64,000 nt of DNA from positions 12,222,501-12,286,500 of the forward strand of contig OY720097.1 of NCBI GenBank assembly GCA_963082875.1, read 5' to 3'. The position numbers and the translations under genes are program-made. The notes beneath the pieces are model-generated. The model made no database searches. It was not told the DNA's origin and saw nothing but the letters and a program-made list of their open reading frames with translations. Below, in pieces: positions 25,718 through 36,829 of this stretch (positions are counted from its first letter, which is position 1; every line of letters begins with the position of its first letter). The stretch is from Corella eumyota (Eukaryota; Chordata; Ascidiacea; Phlebobranchia; Corellidae).

Positions 25718-28700
25718 ATGGTAGAACTAGACAGGATTTTAGAGGACTTAAACGGAGTAACTAAACGACAATGGTTACAACTGTCTCTTTTAATGGTACC
25801 ATGCGTGCTGGTTGCTACTCAAATGGGTGCTATGGTGTTTTTAGCAGCAGACATGGAACACAAATGCAAGTACCCAGAAAACGACCAAATTGAAAAGGTA
25901 GGGTTTATATATAATAACGTTTTAATAAGAGCGTTAAACTGGACAAATTAATATATTGAAGCTGTGTATTCAAGGTATGCAATGCAACGGATATAAACAT
26001 CACCGCCTTGGAGGTAAAAGTATCACAATTGGATGTTTGTAAAAGGTATCTTATGTAACAAAAAACTTTACTGCTTTATAGGCCAGTAGGTTATGTAACA
26101 CAAACTTTACTTCTTAATAAGCCAATAGGTTTTGTTTAATTCAAACATCTGGTATAAGTTATAACTTAAGTTATAAAGAAGACATAACCGCTATTCCTTG
26201 ATGAAAAGTAAATATTTAACTTCAAGGTACGACATCTCCAATATGGCTTGTTCATACAGCGAACAAGATAACAGCACGAGTTTACAACTGCAGAACCTTA
26301 CAGTTGTCCCATGCACTTCGTGGATTTTTAATCGGTCGCAACTGTTTACCTCGACTATCGTCCGCCAGTTTAATCTAGTTTGTTCCGCCAGTTACCAGCG
26401 GCACCTTTCCCAGTCGCTTTTTATGTTAGGCGTTACTATTGGATGTGTGGTTTGGGGACAAATATCTGACAGGTATGATAAATTTTCCGTTCGTTAACAT
26501 GACTAATAACGTTTAGAGGCAACATAATTTATTATTTACATAGTATATTTAAAACAAAAAAAAAATTTTTTTCACAAATTTGAATTTGGCGTAAATGCAC
26601 AGGGTATATCAGTTAAACGCAACATCAATCTTTGATAATTTAACACATTCGCACAAATTAAAATTTTTTTAATTTTACATAACGCTCTAAGACCATTTAA
26701 CAAACAGCTAAAAAAGGACAAATTCCCCAAAAATACTTTTTATAACAAATATTTATATACAGGTGTGGACGAAAGTTTAGTATCATGTTGTCCATTACAT
26801 TTGGAACCATTATGGCGATATGCGTGGCTTTTAGCAACTCTTTTCCGTTGTTTGTCATATTGCGGTCTCTCAGCGGCTTTTGCCATTTTGCAGCATTTAG
26901 CTCGTCGTACGTGCTAGGTAAGCGTTTATTTTATTGCAAACATTAAACTGTTGTTTTCCAAATTTGTGCAAACAAAACACTCCTTAAATAACGCATGAAT
27001 ATTGTAACTTGAATACAAAAAATTTTTTTTTTCTTTTTAATTTGTAACATTAGTTACGGCCAACAACAATAAACATAAAAAATTAGCCCCAATAAATGTT
27101 ATTTAAGAATTTAGAGGGTACTTTAAATTTGAAACACATTTTTTCAGGGGTCAAAATAAACAACATTTTTACCTAAATTAACTCAATACGGGTTTACAAT
27201 TTAAACTATTTAAAATCACTTTATACAATGTTAAAACACAAATTCGTTTAGAAAGATTGAAGTTTAGCTTTAGCAACAAAAGTGTTGAAATCTTTAAGAA
27301 TAGCGTCTTTATTAAAAAAACTCTGATTTTTTCGACTATGTTGAAGTTGAAGACGCATCTCTTCTAAATTTAAAACCAACGCAGCTGGAGTATCTTGCTT
27401 ATAGAAATAATACCAAGAATAGATGGAGTAGCAGTTGCATATTGTTCCGACATGAAGTGACGTATCTTTTCTGAACTTGTGTTCACACCATCTTGCATAT
27501 GCGTATGCCATATCATGATCATGAATTAGCTGAAAATACCAACCAAGGTACAAATTCATTTCACCTTCTTCAAAAGAAATTTCCAATTTATTAGTTTGAA
27601 TTTGGTGGAGCAATTGCTTTGCTTTACTGGAAAGGCATAACAGCATCCCTTTTTTTTCCTTGGAAGGAATTTTAGAGAATGTTTTAAATTGTATTAAATA
27701 AAGTTCATAAAGAGCATTATTGTATTGAAATGCAGTGTGATCTTTTAATGAATTGAAGTCAGAATCAATTTCAATAGAAAATGCAACCATGTTTTGAATT
27801 TCCGAATCATACAGATATGTGGTAACATGGTTACTTACTATATTAATTGGGTCTTTTGTTATTTCTTGAATTTCTTTAATAATTTGTGAATATTCCTGTG
27901 ATCTAAATGGATTTAATCGAAAAAGTTTGTTTTTCAATTTTTCCTTTGGCATTTTATTATACAAATAGTTAAAACTTGTTATTGAATTTTCCAACTTGGT
28001 TATAGACTTTTCAGTGTACATAGAAAGATGAATAAAATCATTCTCAGATTTACATTCATTAAATCTGCATTGGGCAACACCTTCAAATTCATTAATAGTT
28101 GAATAAAGTTTAATGGCCTCATCATATTTTTCTGAATCTTCATATATTCTTCCAATATATTTGTGGAAGCGATATTTCAATCCAGGACCTATTGTTTTGG
28201 AGTCTTTTATAGAATTATATAATTCAAGCGCTTCTTTTTGCATGTTAAATACTTTAAACACTGTCATCTTGTTATCTAAACAATCTCGTAAAGAGTTGTA
28301 ATTAGGCCTAATGATATTTAAGGGGTTTTTTTCGCAATGATAATAAATATTACAAATAATTTCAAAACACTCAGCAAGAGTAGTTTTTCCAACTGTTTTT
28401 TTTAAATCTTCCACTATTTTATTTTTACATGCGTAAAACCAGTTTTCTCTTACAAGAATATCAGACTGTGCCATTTCTCTTTGGTAAGACCATAAACGAA
28501 TCTCACAAGCTATTGCAACAGCATATGACATTTCGTGCTCAATGTTATTTGAAAGATTATAAGATTGCATCAAACTCTGAAGTATGTCAAAGCTGCAAGA
28601 CTTACTAATTTTAAATATTCGACCAAGAACAGATACAAAAAATGTTATAGATCGATATATAAAAAATTTAAAATTAAAATTTTCCAAAATTCCAGGTTGA

Positions 28701-31700
28701 ATTACACGTTTCATGAAGTTAAATTGCTGCAGGTCAATTAACATTTTGCTGGAAAAAGAATTTAATAATGGAGCCTGTTTAACAAAAGCTTCATGAATAC
28801 TTTTTGTTCCAGATACAAAGCAAGTCTGTTTTAAAACATCTGAAAGATGATATCCATTTTTTAGATCTTCTTCAGAAGTTAAATATTTTAACATTAAACT
28901 AACAGGTTTAATTAATTCGACAGTATGAGGCTTTAGCATTGATGTAGTTTGCCTACCAAGTGGAAATTTACATGCAGGTAACTGAAATCCATCAAAAGAA
29001 ATTCCCTTTTTATTCAAGTCAAAAAACCAGTTATGTTTTTTTTCTTTAGGATTATTCAAAGAAGAAATAGCAACTGCTGGTAAAAAGGTTTCTCCCAAAT
29101 TGATAACTATTAAATGAAATATCACAGAATACCATCTAAAATACTCTAACAAGGCATTGTAGGTTTTAGTATTTTGAATATCATCTTCAAGTAAAATCAT
29201 GTGTTCAAAATCAGAGTAAGGAGTTATTTCTTGTCTTGCCAAAGATCCCATACCAACAAGAGCAAATTTACATGGTATTGGCCCCAATATATCAATGCAC
29301 TCATCAGATATATACTTCATTATGTCGGTATATTGTATTGCTATATCTAGCTGTAACAATTTCATTTTTACTATTTTAGCCCTTTCGTTATTGTTTTTTG
29401 AAATAATGGTACTCGATTCTGAAACATTAAATTTAGATTTGTGGGCTAAAGTAGCACTAGTTTTTTCTCGCATTACTTTTATTTTAGCTTTTACTTTGTC
29501 AGCTAACACCATTAAATTTGTTATTGGTTTTTGAGCATTTGCCATTCTTAAGATTTCTCTGCAAGCATTTCGTAAACCATTAATTACATCTATGTTAGTA
29601 GGATTTCTTAAAAGTGCAGCATTCCATAAGGCTATGCTTTGAATTAGGGTTAGTTTGTCGGCTTCTCCACTCCCTTTTGCAAAGTAAAGTTCGGCCAGTT
29701 GTTTAAAAATAAATGAAGTTTGAAAAAGTGTTTCCTTGTCTTCCATTTCTTTGTATTTTCCATCTTGAACTTTGGTACAATAAGATTTTAAGTTGCTTAC
29801 TAAGTTTTTTTCAAGTTCCATTTTGCTTTTACAACTACGAAACAACATCAAAATAAAAATTTTCTTATATTGTCTTTCTTTTGGCTAAAACAAAGGATAA
29901 ATACTTTATTGCTTTCATAACTTTCTTTTTAAATTCTATGAAAGTATGTAATAAGTTAAACATTACCTGTTAAGTAAATAGCACATGACTAAAGCAAAGA
30001 GATATTATTTGCCTTAGTGTTAGCTGTTTGCAGCTTTGAATGATTTGTTGATATAACCTTGTAACTGTTGCTTAATATCATTGTTTTAAAATTAAACAAA
30101 TGCATAACACTCCATTTTTATGATATTAACAATTTTGAACTATTAAAATAGCAACTGAAATCGTAATGCCAAAGGACAGGGTAAGAGTTGGACAGACTTG
30201 CCAAGCTTTCTATGCCCTGGGCTTCTGCTTGCTTGCAATGTACGGGTATTTTTTAAGGGACTGGAGAAAGTTGCAACTTGTGATTTCCATACCATTTCTG
30301 GGAATTTTAACATTTTATTGGTAATATATATTTATCAATGACAATACCAAATGATTTATAACTAACTAAATATAATAATTTTCTGTAAAGTTTTTAAAAC
30401 AACTTCAATATTGTTTTAAAATTATAAGTAAATCAAAATAAAGTAAATTACTAAACAAGCAATAAACATTTTACACAATTTTGAAGGTTATTGTTTGAAT
30501 CACCAAGATGGTTAGTATCAAGAAAAAGATACAAAGAGGCTGATGCCGGTATACAAAAACTTATTACAAGTGCAAATCTACCACAACAACCTAATGACGC
30601 TATTCTACTTAGCCAACTGGCCAAAGGGTAAACCATAACAAAAAGAATCAAAAACTAAAATTTTAAAAATTTCATAACAAAAAAAGTACCAAAAACTAAA
30701 AAAGTTAACCAAACTCCAGTGGTTGGCTAGGGTTTAATAAAACATAAAAATATTTTTTAAACCTTAATTACTCAATAATAAAAGTTCTGATTAACCAAAC
30801 TATTGTGTTAGAGAAAAGAAGCATGACAAAGAGGAAGAAGTAGAGATTGAAATAAAACAACAAACAAATTTTGGTCCATTTGATCTTGTTAGAAAACCAA
30901 ATATGAGATCCAAGTCTCTTAAGCTATTTTACTGCTGGTAAATAAATTTGTGCCTATATAGACCCAAATTTTACTATTCAAATGTAAACTCTAAAGTGCA
31001 ATATAACTCGTTTTGGCTGTATAGTTAACTGAATTATATATCTAAGATACGTTTTTAGCAAAAAAATTAATTTTTCACAGGCTTGTATGTTCGTGTGTAT
31101 ACTATGGCCTTACCTTAAATTCAGCTGATTTGGGTGGAGATCCATTTATCAACTTGTTTTTATCGGGTTTGGTAGAAATCCCAGCAGTTTTTGTTTGCAT
31201 TTTAATATTGGAAAAATGGGGGAGAAGATTATCCACAGCTTTTACACTAATGCTGTCTGGTGTTGCTTGTATTACTATGTGGATTGTACCAAGGGGCAAG
31301 TGTTTTTTTATATTTAAGAATGTATACCAACATACAACCCTATTACCTTTATCACATGTTTATTGCATTATTTATAGATCAGTTACAAAAAAAATTCTTA
31401 ACCATTAAACTTCTTTTAGAAATGCTGTGGCTTAATATAACATGTTCTTTGATTGGTAAATTCAGTATTGCAGCAGCGTTTAGTTCTGTTTATATTTATG
31501 CCACAGAACTTTACCCAACACCTGTAAGGTAGTTAATTATTTAAAAAAAATTACATAACAAATTTTACAGCATGCTTTTAAAGTTCAATAACTTAATATA
31601 TACAAAGTATCTTCATTAAAGTCAGTATTTATTATTTTAATCTATACATGAAAAAATATAAAACTGGGTTTAATGCTAATTTTTTTTACTACAGAAATTT

Positions 31701-32306
31701 GGGTATGGGGCTGTGCAGTAGTTTTGCTCGGATAGGAGGAATTTTGTCGCCGTTTATCGGAATGTTGGATGCTATTTCTGAACCCTTACCATATGTTGTA
31801 TTTGGTTTAATGTCTATTGTTGGAGGTAAATTAGTATTTACTAAATAAGATTGGTATTTTCCATACAAAAAGTTCATTTTCATCAACAAACATAACAACA
31901 TCATTTTTAGAGTACACACAAAGTTAAAATTTACATTAAGTTTAAACACTAATTTGTATTAAAATTTACTTTAGGACAAAAAAAATGCACCTGTAGATTT
32001 TTAATATAAAATTTGGAATAAAAAAACTATCAATTAGATGATTTCATATCTAAACATTGTTTTTTTGGTTTAATATATTTAACTACAATTCTGTTGTTTC
32101 GTAAAGGAATTTTATCCTTATTTTTGCCTGAAGTTCTTGGCACAAGACTTCCTGAAACTCTACAAGAAGGGGAGAAATTTGGGTTAGATCAAGAAGGACC
32201 GTTAGATGGTGTTATTCACCTTTGTTTAAAGAAAAAGCAGAAGGAAACAAAAGAAACAACGTTTTCTGTTCATTATACCACAGTTTTAGACCAAGATGCT
32301 CCATAA
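25718..32306 (+). CDS. SLC22-family organic ion transporter, complete
   Basis: Twelve-helix major facilitator of the SLC22 (organic cation/anion/carnitine) family at the plasma membrane; substrate unknown. Coding exons: 25718-25897, 25975-26045, 26227-26472, 26763-26917, 30152-30320, 30487-30627, 30812-30937, 31081-31295, 31420-31528, 31695-31825 and 32107-32306; total 1,743 nt, 580 aa, in phase. Seen: MELD-like start MVELDRILEDLNG, a first helix, then a large Cys-containing extracellular loop with sequons NAT, NIT, NST, NLT and NRS; STIVRQFNLVC; the MFS motif GQISDRCGRK; the SLC22 signature FESPRWLVSR; and RNLGMGLCSSFARIGGILSP. The tail contains LPETLQEGE. Intron 8 has a GC donor (G|GCAAGT), required by phase. 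The 3.2-kb fourth intron contains an antisense nucleotidyltransferase/TPR gene. The 3' half has been copied twice downstream. Confidence 0.9.
26051..26129. repeat. Two imperfect 40-bp tandem units in SLC22 intron 2
   Basis: Units 26,051-26,090 and 26,091-26,129 both begin TTATGTAACA and end with a GCCAGTAGG or GCCAATAGG motif, differing at a handful of positions. The left unit starts just after the exon 2 donor site. Confidence 0.8.
27248..29851 (-). CDS. Nucleotidyltransferase-like/TPR protein, array copy 1 (intact)
   Basis: Single-exon gene of 867 aa, not recognised as a named protein. Residues 1-170 are helical (WNAALLRNP, QLAELYFAKG). Residues 198-221 carry a Pol-beta-type nucleotidyltransferase signature, VGMGSLARQEITPYSDFEH, with G202-S203 and an S-D-x-E pair (D214, E216), as in GlnD/DUF294-type enzymes. 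Asp288 in ISFDGFQLPA is a candidate third carboxylate. Next comes an invariant basic block (GRQTTSMLKPHTVELIKPVS). The C-terminal 400 residues are helical with TPR-like pairs (YDEAIKLYSTINEFEG; DMAYAYARWCEH). It lies antisense in SLC22 intron 4. The true start may be Met11 (29,821), which aligns with the start of copies 2 and 6. Enzymatic activity and function are inference. Confidence 0.85.
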   Translation of the reverse strand: MMLFRSCKSKMELEKNLVSNLKSYCTKVQDGKYKEMEDKETLFQTSFIFKQLAELYFAKGSGEADKLTLIQSIALWNAALLRNPTNIDVINGLRNACREILRMANAQKPITNLMVLADKVKAKIKVMREKTSATLAHKSKFNVSESSTIISKNNNERAKIVKMKLLQLDIAIQYTDIMKYISDECIDILGPIPCKFALVGMGSLARQEITPYSDFEHMILLEDDIQNTKTYNALLEYFRWYSVIFHLIVINLGETFLPAVAISSLNNPKEKKHNWFFDLNKKGISFDGFQLPACKFPLGRQTTSMLKPHTVELIKPVSLMLKYLTSEEDLKNGYHLSDVLKQTCFVSGTKSIHEAFVKQAPLLNSFSSKMLIDLQQFNFMKRVIQPGILENFNFKFFIYRSITFFVSVLGRIFKISKSCSFDILQSLMQSYNLSNNIEHEMSYAVAIACEIRLWSYQREMAQSDILVRENWFYACKNKIVEDLKKTVGKTTLAECFEIICNIYYHCEKNPLNIIRPNYNSLRDCLDNKMTVFKVFNMQKEALELYNSIKDSKTIGPGLKYRFHKYIGRIYEDSEKYDEAIKLYSTINEFEGVAQCRFNECKSENDFIHLSMYTEKSITKLENSITSFNYLYNKMPKEKLKNKLFRLNPFRSQEYSQIIKEIQEITKDPINIVSNHVTTYLYDSEIQNMVAFSIEIDSDFNSLKDHTAFQYNNALYELYLIQFKTFSKIPSKEKKGMLLCLSSKAKQLLHQIQTNKLEISFEEGEMNLYLGWYFQLIHDHDMAYAYARWCEHKFRKDTSLHVGTICNCYSIYSWYYFYKQDTPAALVLNLEEMRLQLQHSRKNQSFFNKDAILKDFNTFVAKAKLQSF

Positions 32307-33105
32307 GTTTCTAACTTTGGGTTAGAAAAATTAACTCGACAATAAGAACTAATAAACTAGTATCGCTCAAATTAAATAATATCATATGGTTATTAAAGTC
32401 TTCTACCTTTATAAAAAATCAAAAATGTAACCAGAACTCACTAACATATTTAAAGTACGAAGAAAATTAAAACCAACCTTACTAATCATATGCGTATATA
32501 GATTTGTTATACCTTAAAAACACAAAAATCAAAAAAATTATACGATATGGTATAATGTTATTTTTACTGTAAACAAAATATGTAAATGCCACATACATGC
32601 ATGTTTGTTGTTGCCTAGCATTAAACTAAGTTGTTGTCGTTGTTGTGAGAACTTGTAACTACAATAAACCTTACGCTTTGCAAAATATGATGTTCAATTA
32701 GCTTGTTATTTGAAATATTAAGTCAATTACTTTTATTAAATAAAGCGATTTTTGAAATAAATCGGTGCACTACCAATACCAAGTAAAATTAGGAATTTAA
32801 TAAAATATTAAAACAGAATTACCATACAATAAGGACAGCGGAGGACAACTATCTTTTATAAACAAAACCATCCTTTATGTCGCATGAATTTTTAATTCGA
32901 TTTCAAAAAATGCAATTTTATTTCTAATACTTTTCGTTTTATGTGACATTATTTATGGCAAACGTTATTAAATATATTAGCGTTAGGCCTAACAAAATTT
33001 ATTTAAATTCATCGATAATTTTAAAATTGAGAAATTTGCCAAACACAAAAATAGAATTTCTTATTAAAACAAAACATAAGTTATTTAGACAAAAACACAT
33101 CACTG
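32307..33105. other. SLC22 3' UTR and spacer
   Basis: No coding region. It contains the SLC22 3' UTR with AATAAA signals, and sequence that reappears downstream of the third SLC22 tail (around 43,740-44,040). That shows the duplicated unit extended past the SLC22 stop codon. Confidence 0.65.
32663..32668 (+). terminator. Conserved AATAAA poly(A) signal, SLC22 3' UTR
   Basis: AATAAA in the context TACAATAAACC...GCTTTGCA, about 360 bp after the SLC22 stop. The same context recurs at 43,982-43,987 and 54,596-54,601 in duplicated flanks. A second AATAAA lies at 32,739-32,744. Which one is used cannot be told from sequence. Confidence 0.45.
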
Positions 33106-33119
33106 CTTTAAAATGGGTA

Positions 33120-33370
33120 AGTTTAGCCGCAGAAACATACGAATAAAAAATTTCCAGGATTCCCTTTCTGTTATGAAAATTCTAATTTTCCAGACAATAT
33201 TCAAGTTGAAGGCACATTTCTTGTAAATTAAAGAGCAATGCAGCAGAAATATCCTTGTTATGCAAATAGAACTCGGCATAAATAGCAAAGTAGTTGCATA
33301 TAGTTCCAATGCAAAGAGACTGATCTTTTTAAAAAATATGTTCACACTTTCTTGCATAAGCCATATACAA
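33120..33370 (-). pseudogene. 3'-end relic of a nucleotidyltransferase/TPR gene
   Basis: Read on the minus strand, this is a decayed C-terminal segment of the array protein. It contains recognisable counterparts of the AYARxCEH, CNY..YAEFYLHNKD and ALLFNLQEMCLQLEY regions of the intact copies, but frames are interrupted and nothing upstream of it is left. It lies just downstream of copy 2 and marks a further, deleted unit. Confidence 0.7.
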
Positions 33371-33396
33371 ATTTTTTTAAATTTACATTTTAGTAT

Positions 33397-35982
33397 TTAA
33401 AGCTTAGCTTTCAATACATATCTAGAAAAATCTCTTAACATATCTTGAATGTTATCTGACTCCTGATCATCCATCCTACTATATTCGAGGCGAAGAGAAA
33501 TTTCTTTTAAATTAAAAAGCAACGCTGTGGAAATCTCTTTATTATGAAAACAGTACTCTGCATAACTAGCATAGCATGTACATATTGATTTGATGTGAAG
33601 TGACGAATCTTTTCGTGTAACATGTTCACACCATCTTGCATATGCATAAGCCATATCAAACTCACCGATACGAAGAAAATATTGACCAAGATGCAAAGCC
33701 ATATCACCTTGATCAAATGCAACATTGAATTGGTTTGCTGGAAATTCACTATGCATGTTTTTTAAAAAACCAACAAAACTTAAAACTTCCTGTTGTTGGC
33801 TTTTAGAAGCAAGTTTCACAAAAACCATAAAATGCTGAAAATAAAGACAATGTAAAGCATAAGAGTACTCCACTGTAATGTTTTTAATTAAAGTCTTAAA
33901 TAAGTCTACATCAATATGAATGTTAAAAAAGTTTTCAAACTTATGAGTTACCATATTTGGTATTTCAGATTGGTAAACATAAGTATTTACATGATTACTT
34001 ATAAGATCAATTGGATCTCGAGTTATTTCGTGAATTTCTTTTATAACTTGAAAAAATTCCTCAAATCTTGATGGGATTAATCTTTTAAGAAAACTTATTG
34101 ACATAGTATAAGGTACTTTATTAGTTAAATATTCAAAACTTGTAATAGAATTTTTTAATTTGTCAATCGATATTGTTGTGTACTCACAAAGTCTCATATT
34201 GTCTTCCTGAGATTTACATTTATAATAACGTGATTCTGCAACACCTTCAAACTCATTTATCATCGTATAAACTTCAATTGCCTTATCATACATCCCTAAA
34301 AAATTATAAGATCTTCCAGCATACTTGTGAAGTCGATACAAAGAATCAGCACTTATAGCCATGTTGTCTTTTAAATAATTATACAAGTCAATGCTTTCTT
34401 TGTTCATTTCTAAAACTTTAAACACACCAAACTTATTATCTAAAGAATTTCGAGAGGAAACAAGTTTAGTGATCAATAATGGGTCTTTATTACAAACAAG
34501 ATATATCCCTGTAACAATTTTAAAAAATTCAGCAAGAGTAGTTTTGCCAACCATTTGTTTAAGATATTTTACTATGGGATTGTTTTCAATGCTAAACCAA
34601 TTTCCTCTTTTAAAAAGATCAAACTGAGACATTTTTTTTTGGTAAGACTTTAAACAAATTTCACAAGCTATTGCAACAGCATATGACATTTCATGCCCCA
34701 TGTTTTTTAGAAGAACATTAGATTGCATTAAACTTTCAAGAACATCGAAACTGCAAGACTGATTTATTTTAAACCTTTGACTGAGAGTTGATACAAAAAA
34801 TGTTATAGCTCTGTATATAAAAAATTTAAAATTAAAATTTTGTAGGAACATACCTTCAGTAAAGATTCTGGAAAGATTAAATTGCTGCAAATCATTTAAC
34901 ATTTTTTCAGTAAATGATTCTAAAATAGGTATTTTGTTAACAAAACATTCATGAATACCTTTGGTCCCTGATACAAAGCAAGTCTGCCTTAAAACATCAG
35001 AAAGATGATATCCATTTTTTTGATCTTCTTCAAAAGTTAAAAATTTTAGCATTAAACTAACAGGTTTAATTAATTCAACAGTATGAGGCTTTAGCTTTGA
35101 TGTAGTTTGCCTTCCAAGTGGAAATTTACATGCAGGCAATTGAAATCCATCAAAAGAAATTCCCTTTTCCTTGATGTCAAAAAACCAGTTATGCTCTTTA
35201 TTATTTGGATTGTTTAAAGAAGGAATAGCAACTGCTGGTAAAAAGGTTTCGCCCAAATTGATAACTGTTATATGAAATATTACTGAATACCATCTAAAAT
35301 ACTCTAAAACTGCTGGGTATGTTTTACTATTTTGAATACCTTCTTTGAGTAAAATCATGTGTTCAAAGTCAGAGTAGGGAGTTATTTCACGTCTTGCTAA
35401 AGAACCCATACCTACAAGAGCAAATTCACATGGTATTGGGCCCAATATATCAATGCACTCATCAGATATAAACTTCATTATGTCGGTATACTGGATTGCT
35501 ATATTGAGCTGTAACAATTTCATTTTCACAATTTTTGCCCTTTCGTTATTGTTTTTCAAGTTAACATTACAGGATTTAATAAATGAGGGCTGGTTTTTTA
35601 AAGAAGCACTAGTTATATTTCGCATTACTTTTATTCTAGATTTTACTTCAGCAGATATTGCCATTAAATTTGTTAATGATTCTTGAGCATTTGCCATCTT
35701 TAAGATTTTTTGGCATGCAACCTGTAAACCATTATTGACAACCAAGTTAGCAGGATTTCTTAAAAGTGCAGCATTCCATAAGGCTATGCTTTGAATTACA
35801 GTTAGTCTGTTCGCTTGATTTTTTCCTTTTGCAAAGTAAAGTTCAGCAAGTTGTTGGAAAATATGTGCAGTTTTAAAAAGTGTATTCTCATCTTCAAATT
35901 CTTTGTATTTTCCATCTTGTACTTTGATACAACAAGACTTTAATTTGCTTATTAAATTAAACTCATCTTGTTTAAATTCCAT
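33397..35982 (-). CDS. Nucleotidyltransferase-like/TPR protein, array copy 2 (intact)
   Basis: Intronless 861-aa gene, start MEFKQDEFNLISKLK. It keeps the motif VGMGSLARREITPYSDFEH (G-S, D-x-E), the SFDGFQLPACKFPLGRQTTS block and the helical C-terminal half with TPR-like units (YDKAIEVYTMINEFEG; DMAYAYARWCEH). Compared with copy 1 the N-terminal 350 residues are close, while residues about 450-850 diverge much more. It is nearly identical to broken copy 4 over most of its length and to the N-terminal half of broken copy 5. It is transcribed leftward, opposite to the SLC22 tail 2 on its right. No introns, poly(A) tail or target-site duplication are visible. Confidence 0.85.
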   Translation of the reverse strand: MEFKQDEFNLISKLKSCCIKVQDGKYKEFEDENTLFKTAHIFQQLAELYFAKGKNQANRLTVIQSIALWNAALLRNPANLVVNNGLQVACQKILKMANAQESLTNLMAISAEVKSRIKVMRNITSASLKNQPSFIKSCNVNLKNNNERAKIVKMKLLQLNIAIQYTDIMKFISDECIDILGPIPCEFALVGMGSLARREITPYSDFEHMILLKEGIQNSKTYPAVLEYFRWYSVIFHITVINLGETFLPAVAIPSLNNPNNKEHNWFFDIKEKGISFDGFQLPACKFPLGRQTTSKLKPHTVELIKPVSLMLKFLTFEEDQKNGYHLSDVLRQTCFVSGTKGIHECFVNKIPILESFTEKMLNDLQQFNLSRIFTEGMFLQNFNFKFFIYRAITFFVSTLSQRFKINQSCSFDVLESLMQSNVLLKNMGHEMSYAVAIACEICLKSYQKKMSQFDLFKRGNWFSIENNPIVKYLKQMVGKTTLAEFFKIVTGIYLVCNKDPLLITKLVSSRNSLDNKFGVFKVLEMNKESIDLYNYLKDNMAISADSLYRLHKYAGRSYNFLGMYDKAIEVYTMINEFEGVAESRYYKCKSQEDNMRLCEYTTISIDKLKNSITSFEYLTNKVPYTMSISFLKRLIPSRFEEFFQVIKEIHEITRDPIDLISNHVNTYVYQSEIPNMVTHKFENFFNIHIDVDLFKTLIKNITVEYSYALHCLYFQHFMVFVKLASKSQQQEVLSFVGFLKNMHSEFPANQFNVAFDQGDMALHLGQYFLRIGEFDMAYAYARWCEHVTRKDSSLHIKSICTCYASYAEYCFHNKEISTALLFNLKEISLRLEYSRMDDQESDNIQDMLRDFSRYVLKAKL

Positions 35983-36129
35983 TTTACTTCAACTAAAAAG
36001 AACAAAAAAACATTTCGCCATATTTATATTGCCTTGAAAATAAAATAAATCATGTTTCTATGGTTACTTTTTCTTATGTTTTAATAGCCCCATTTAAAGC
36101 TTCTAATCATGTCAAAAGTTAGGTAAATA

Positions 36130-36420
36130 CCACTGCTTAAGAAAGATCTTTGTTTTGAAAGTGGCATAAATAGCATAACAGTTGCATATTCTGCCAACAA
36201 AACATGATGTATCTTTTCAACAATTCTATTCACACCATCTTGGATATGCGTAAGCCATATCAAAATCCTGTATGTGTTAAAAATACCAACCCATATACAT
36301 AGCGATTTCGCCATTATCGAAAGAAATTTGATATTTGTTTGTTTGAAAACTGATAGTCATTTCTTTTAATTCAGAAGTAAGGTTAAAAGTCGCTTTGTTT
36401 CATTTTAAAAAAAATATTTC
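36130..36420 (-). pseudogene. 3'-end relic of a copy 6-type nucleotidyltransferase/TPR gene
   Basis: This matches the C-terminal part of copies 5 and 6 (the GEIAMYLGWYFQRI...CEYNCRKD region and the segment before it) but is interrupted and isolated. It follows directly after the 5' flank of copy 2, the same arrangement seen between copies 4/5 and 5/6, so a copy 6-like gene once lay here. Confidence 0.75.
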
Positions 36421-36829
36421 GCATTTTTTGATTCTTATTAAAACCTATTTTTGGCTGGTAAACTTTCAAAAATAACAGCATAGCCATAATTTGTTAAAAA
36501 TTTTTAAATACTGCCTACCCAATTAAAAATACTTAAAAAGTAAAAAAATTCAAACATAATATGGCTAAATATTGCTTTTTATGTTAAGTTTGTTTTCTGC
36601 AAAAAAAATTTAAAAAAAAGTACAACAAACGGCTCAGAGAGGACAAAATAAGGTCATTTTCCTATGTCTACCAGCATATGATCTTACGTGACTCGCGAAC
36701 GTTGGGACTTTCCCTATTACTTTTAAATCTCGATATCTCAAAAACTACTTGTCCAATTTTAAAATAATGGTATCCTCGTGCAAGTTGGAAAAATTCCAAC
36801 ATAATTAAAAAAGAAACTCTGCGACCGAA

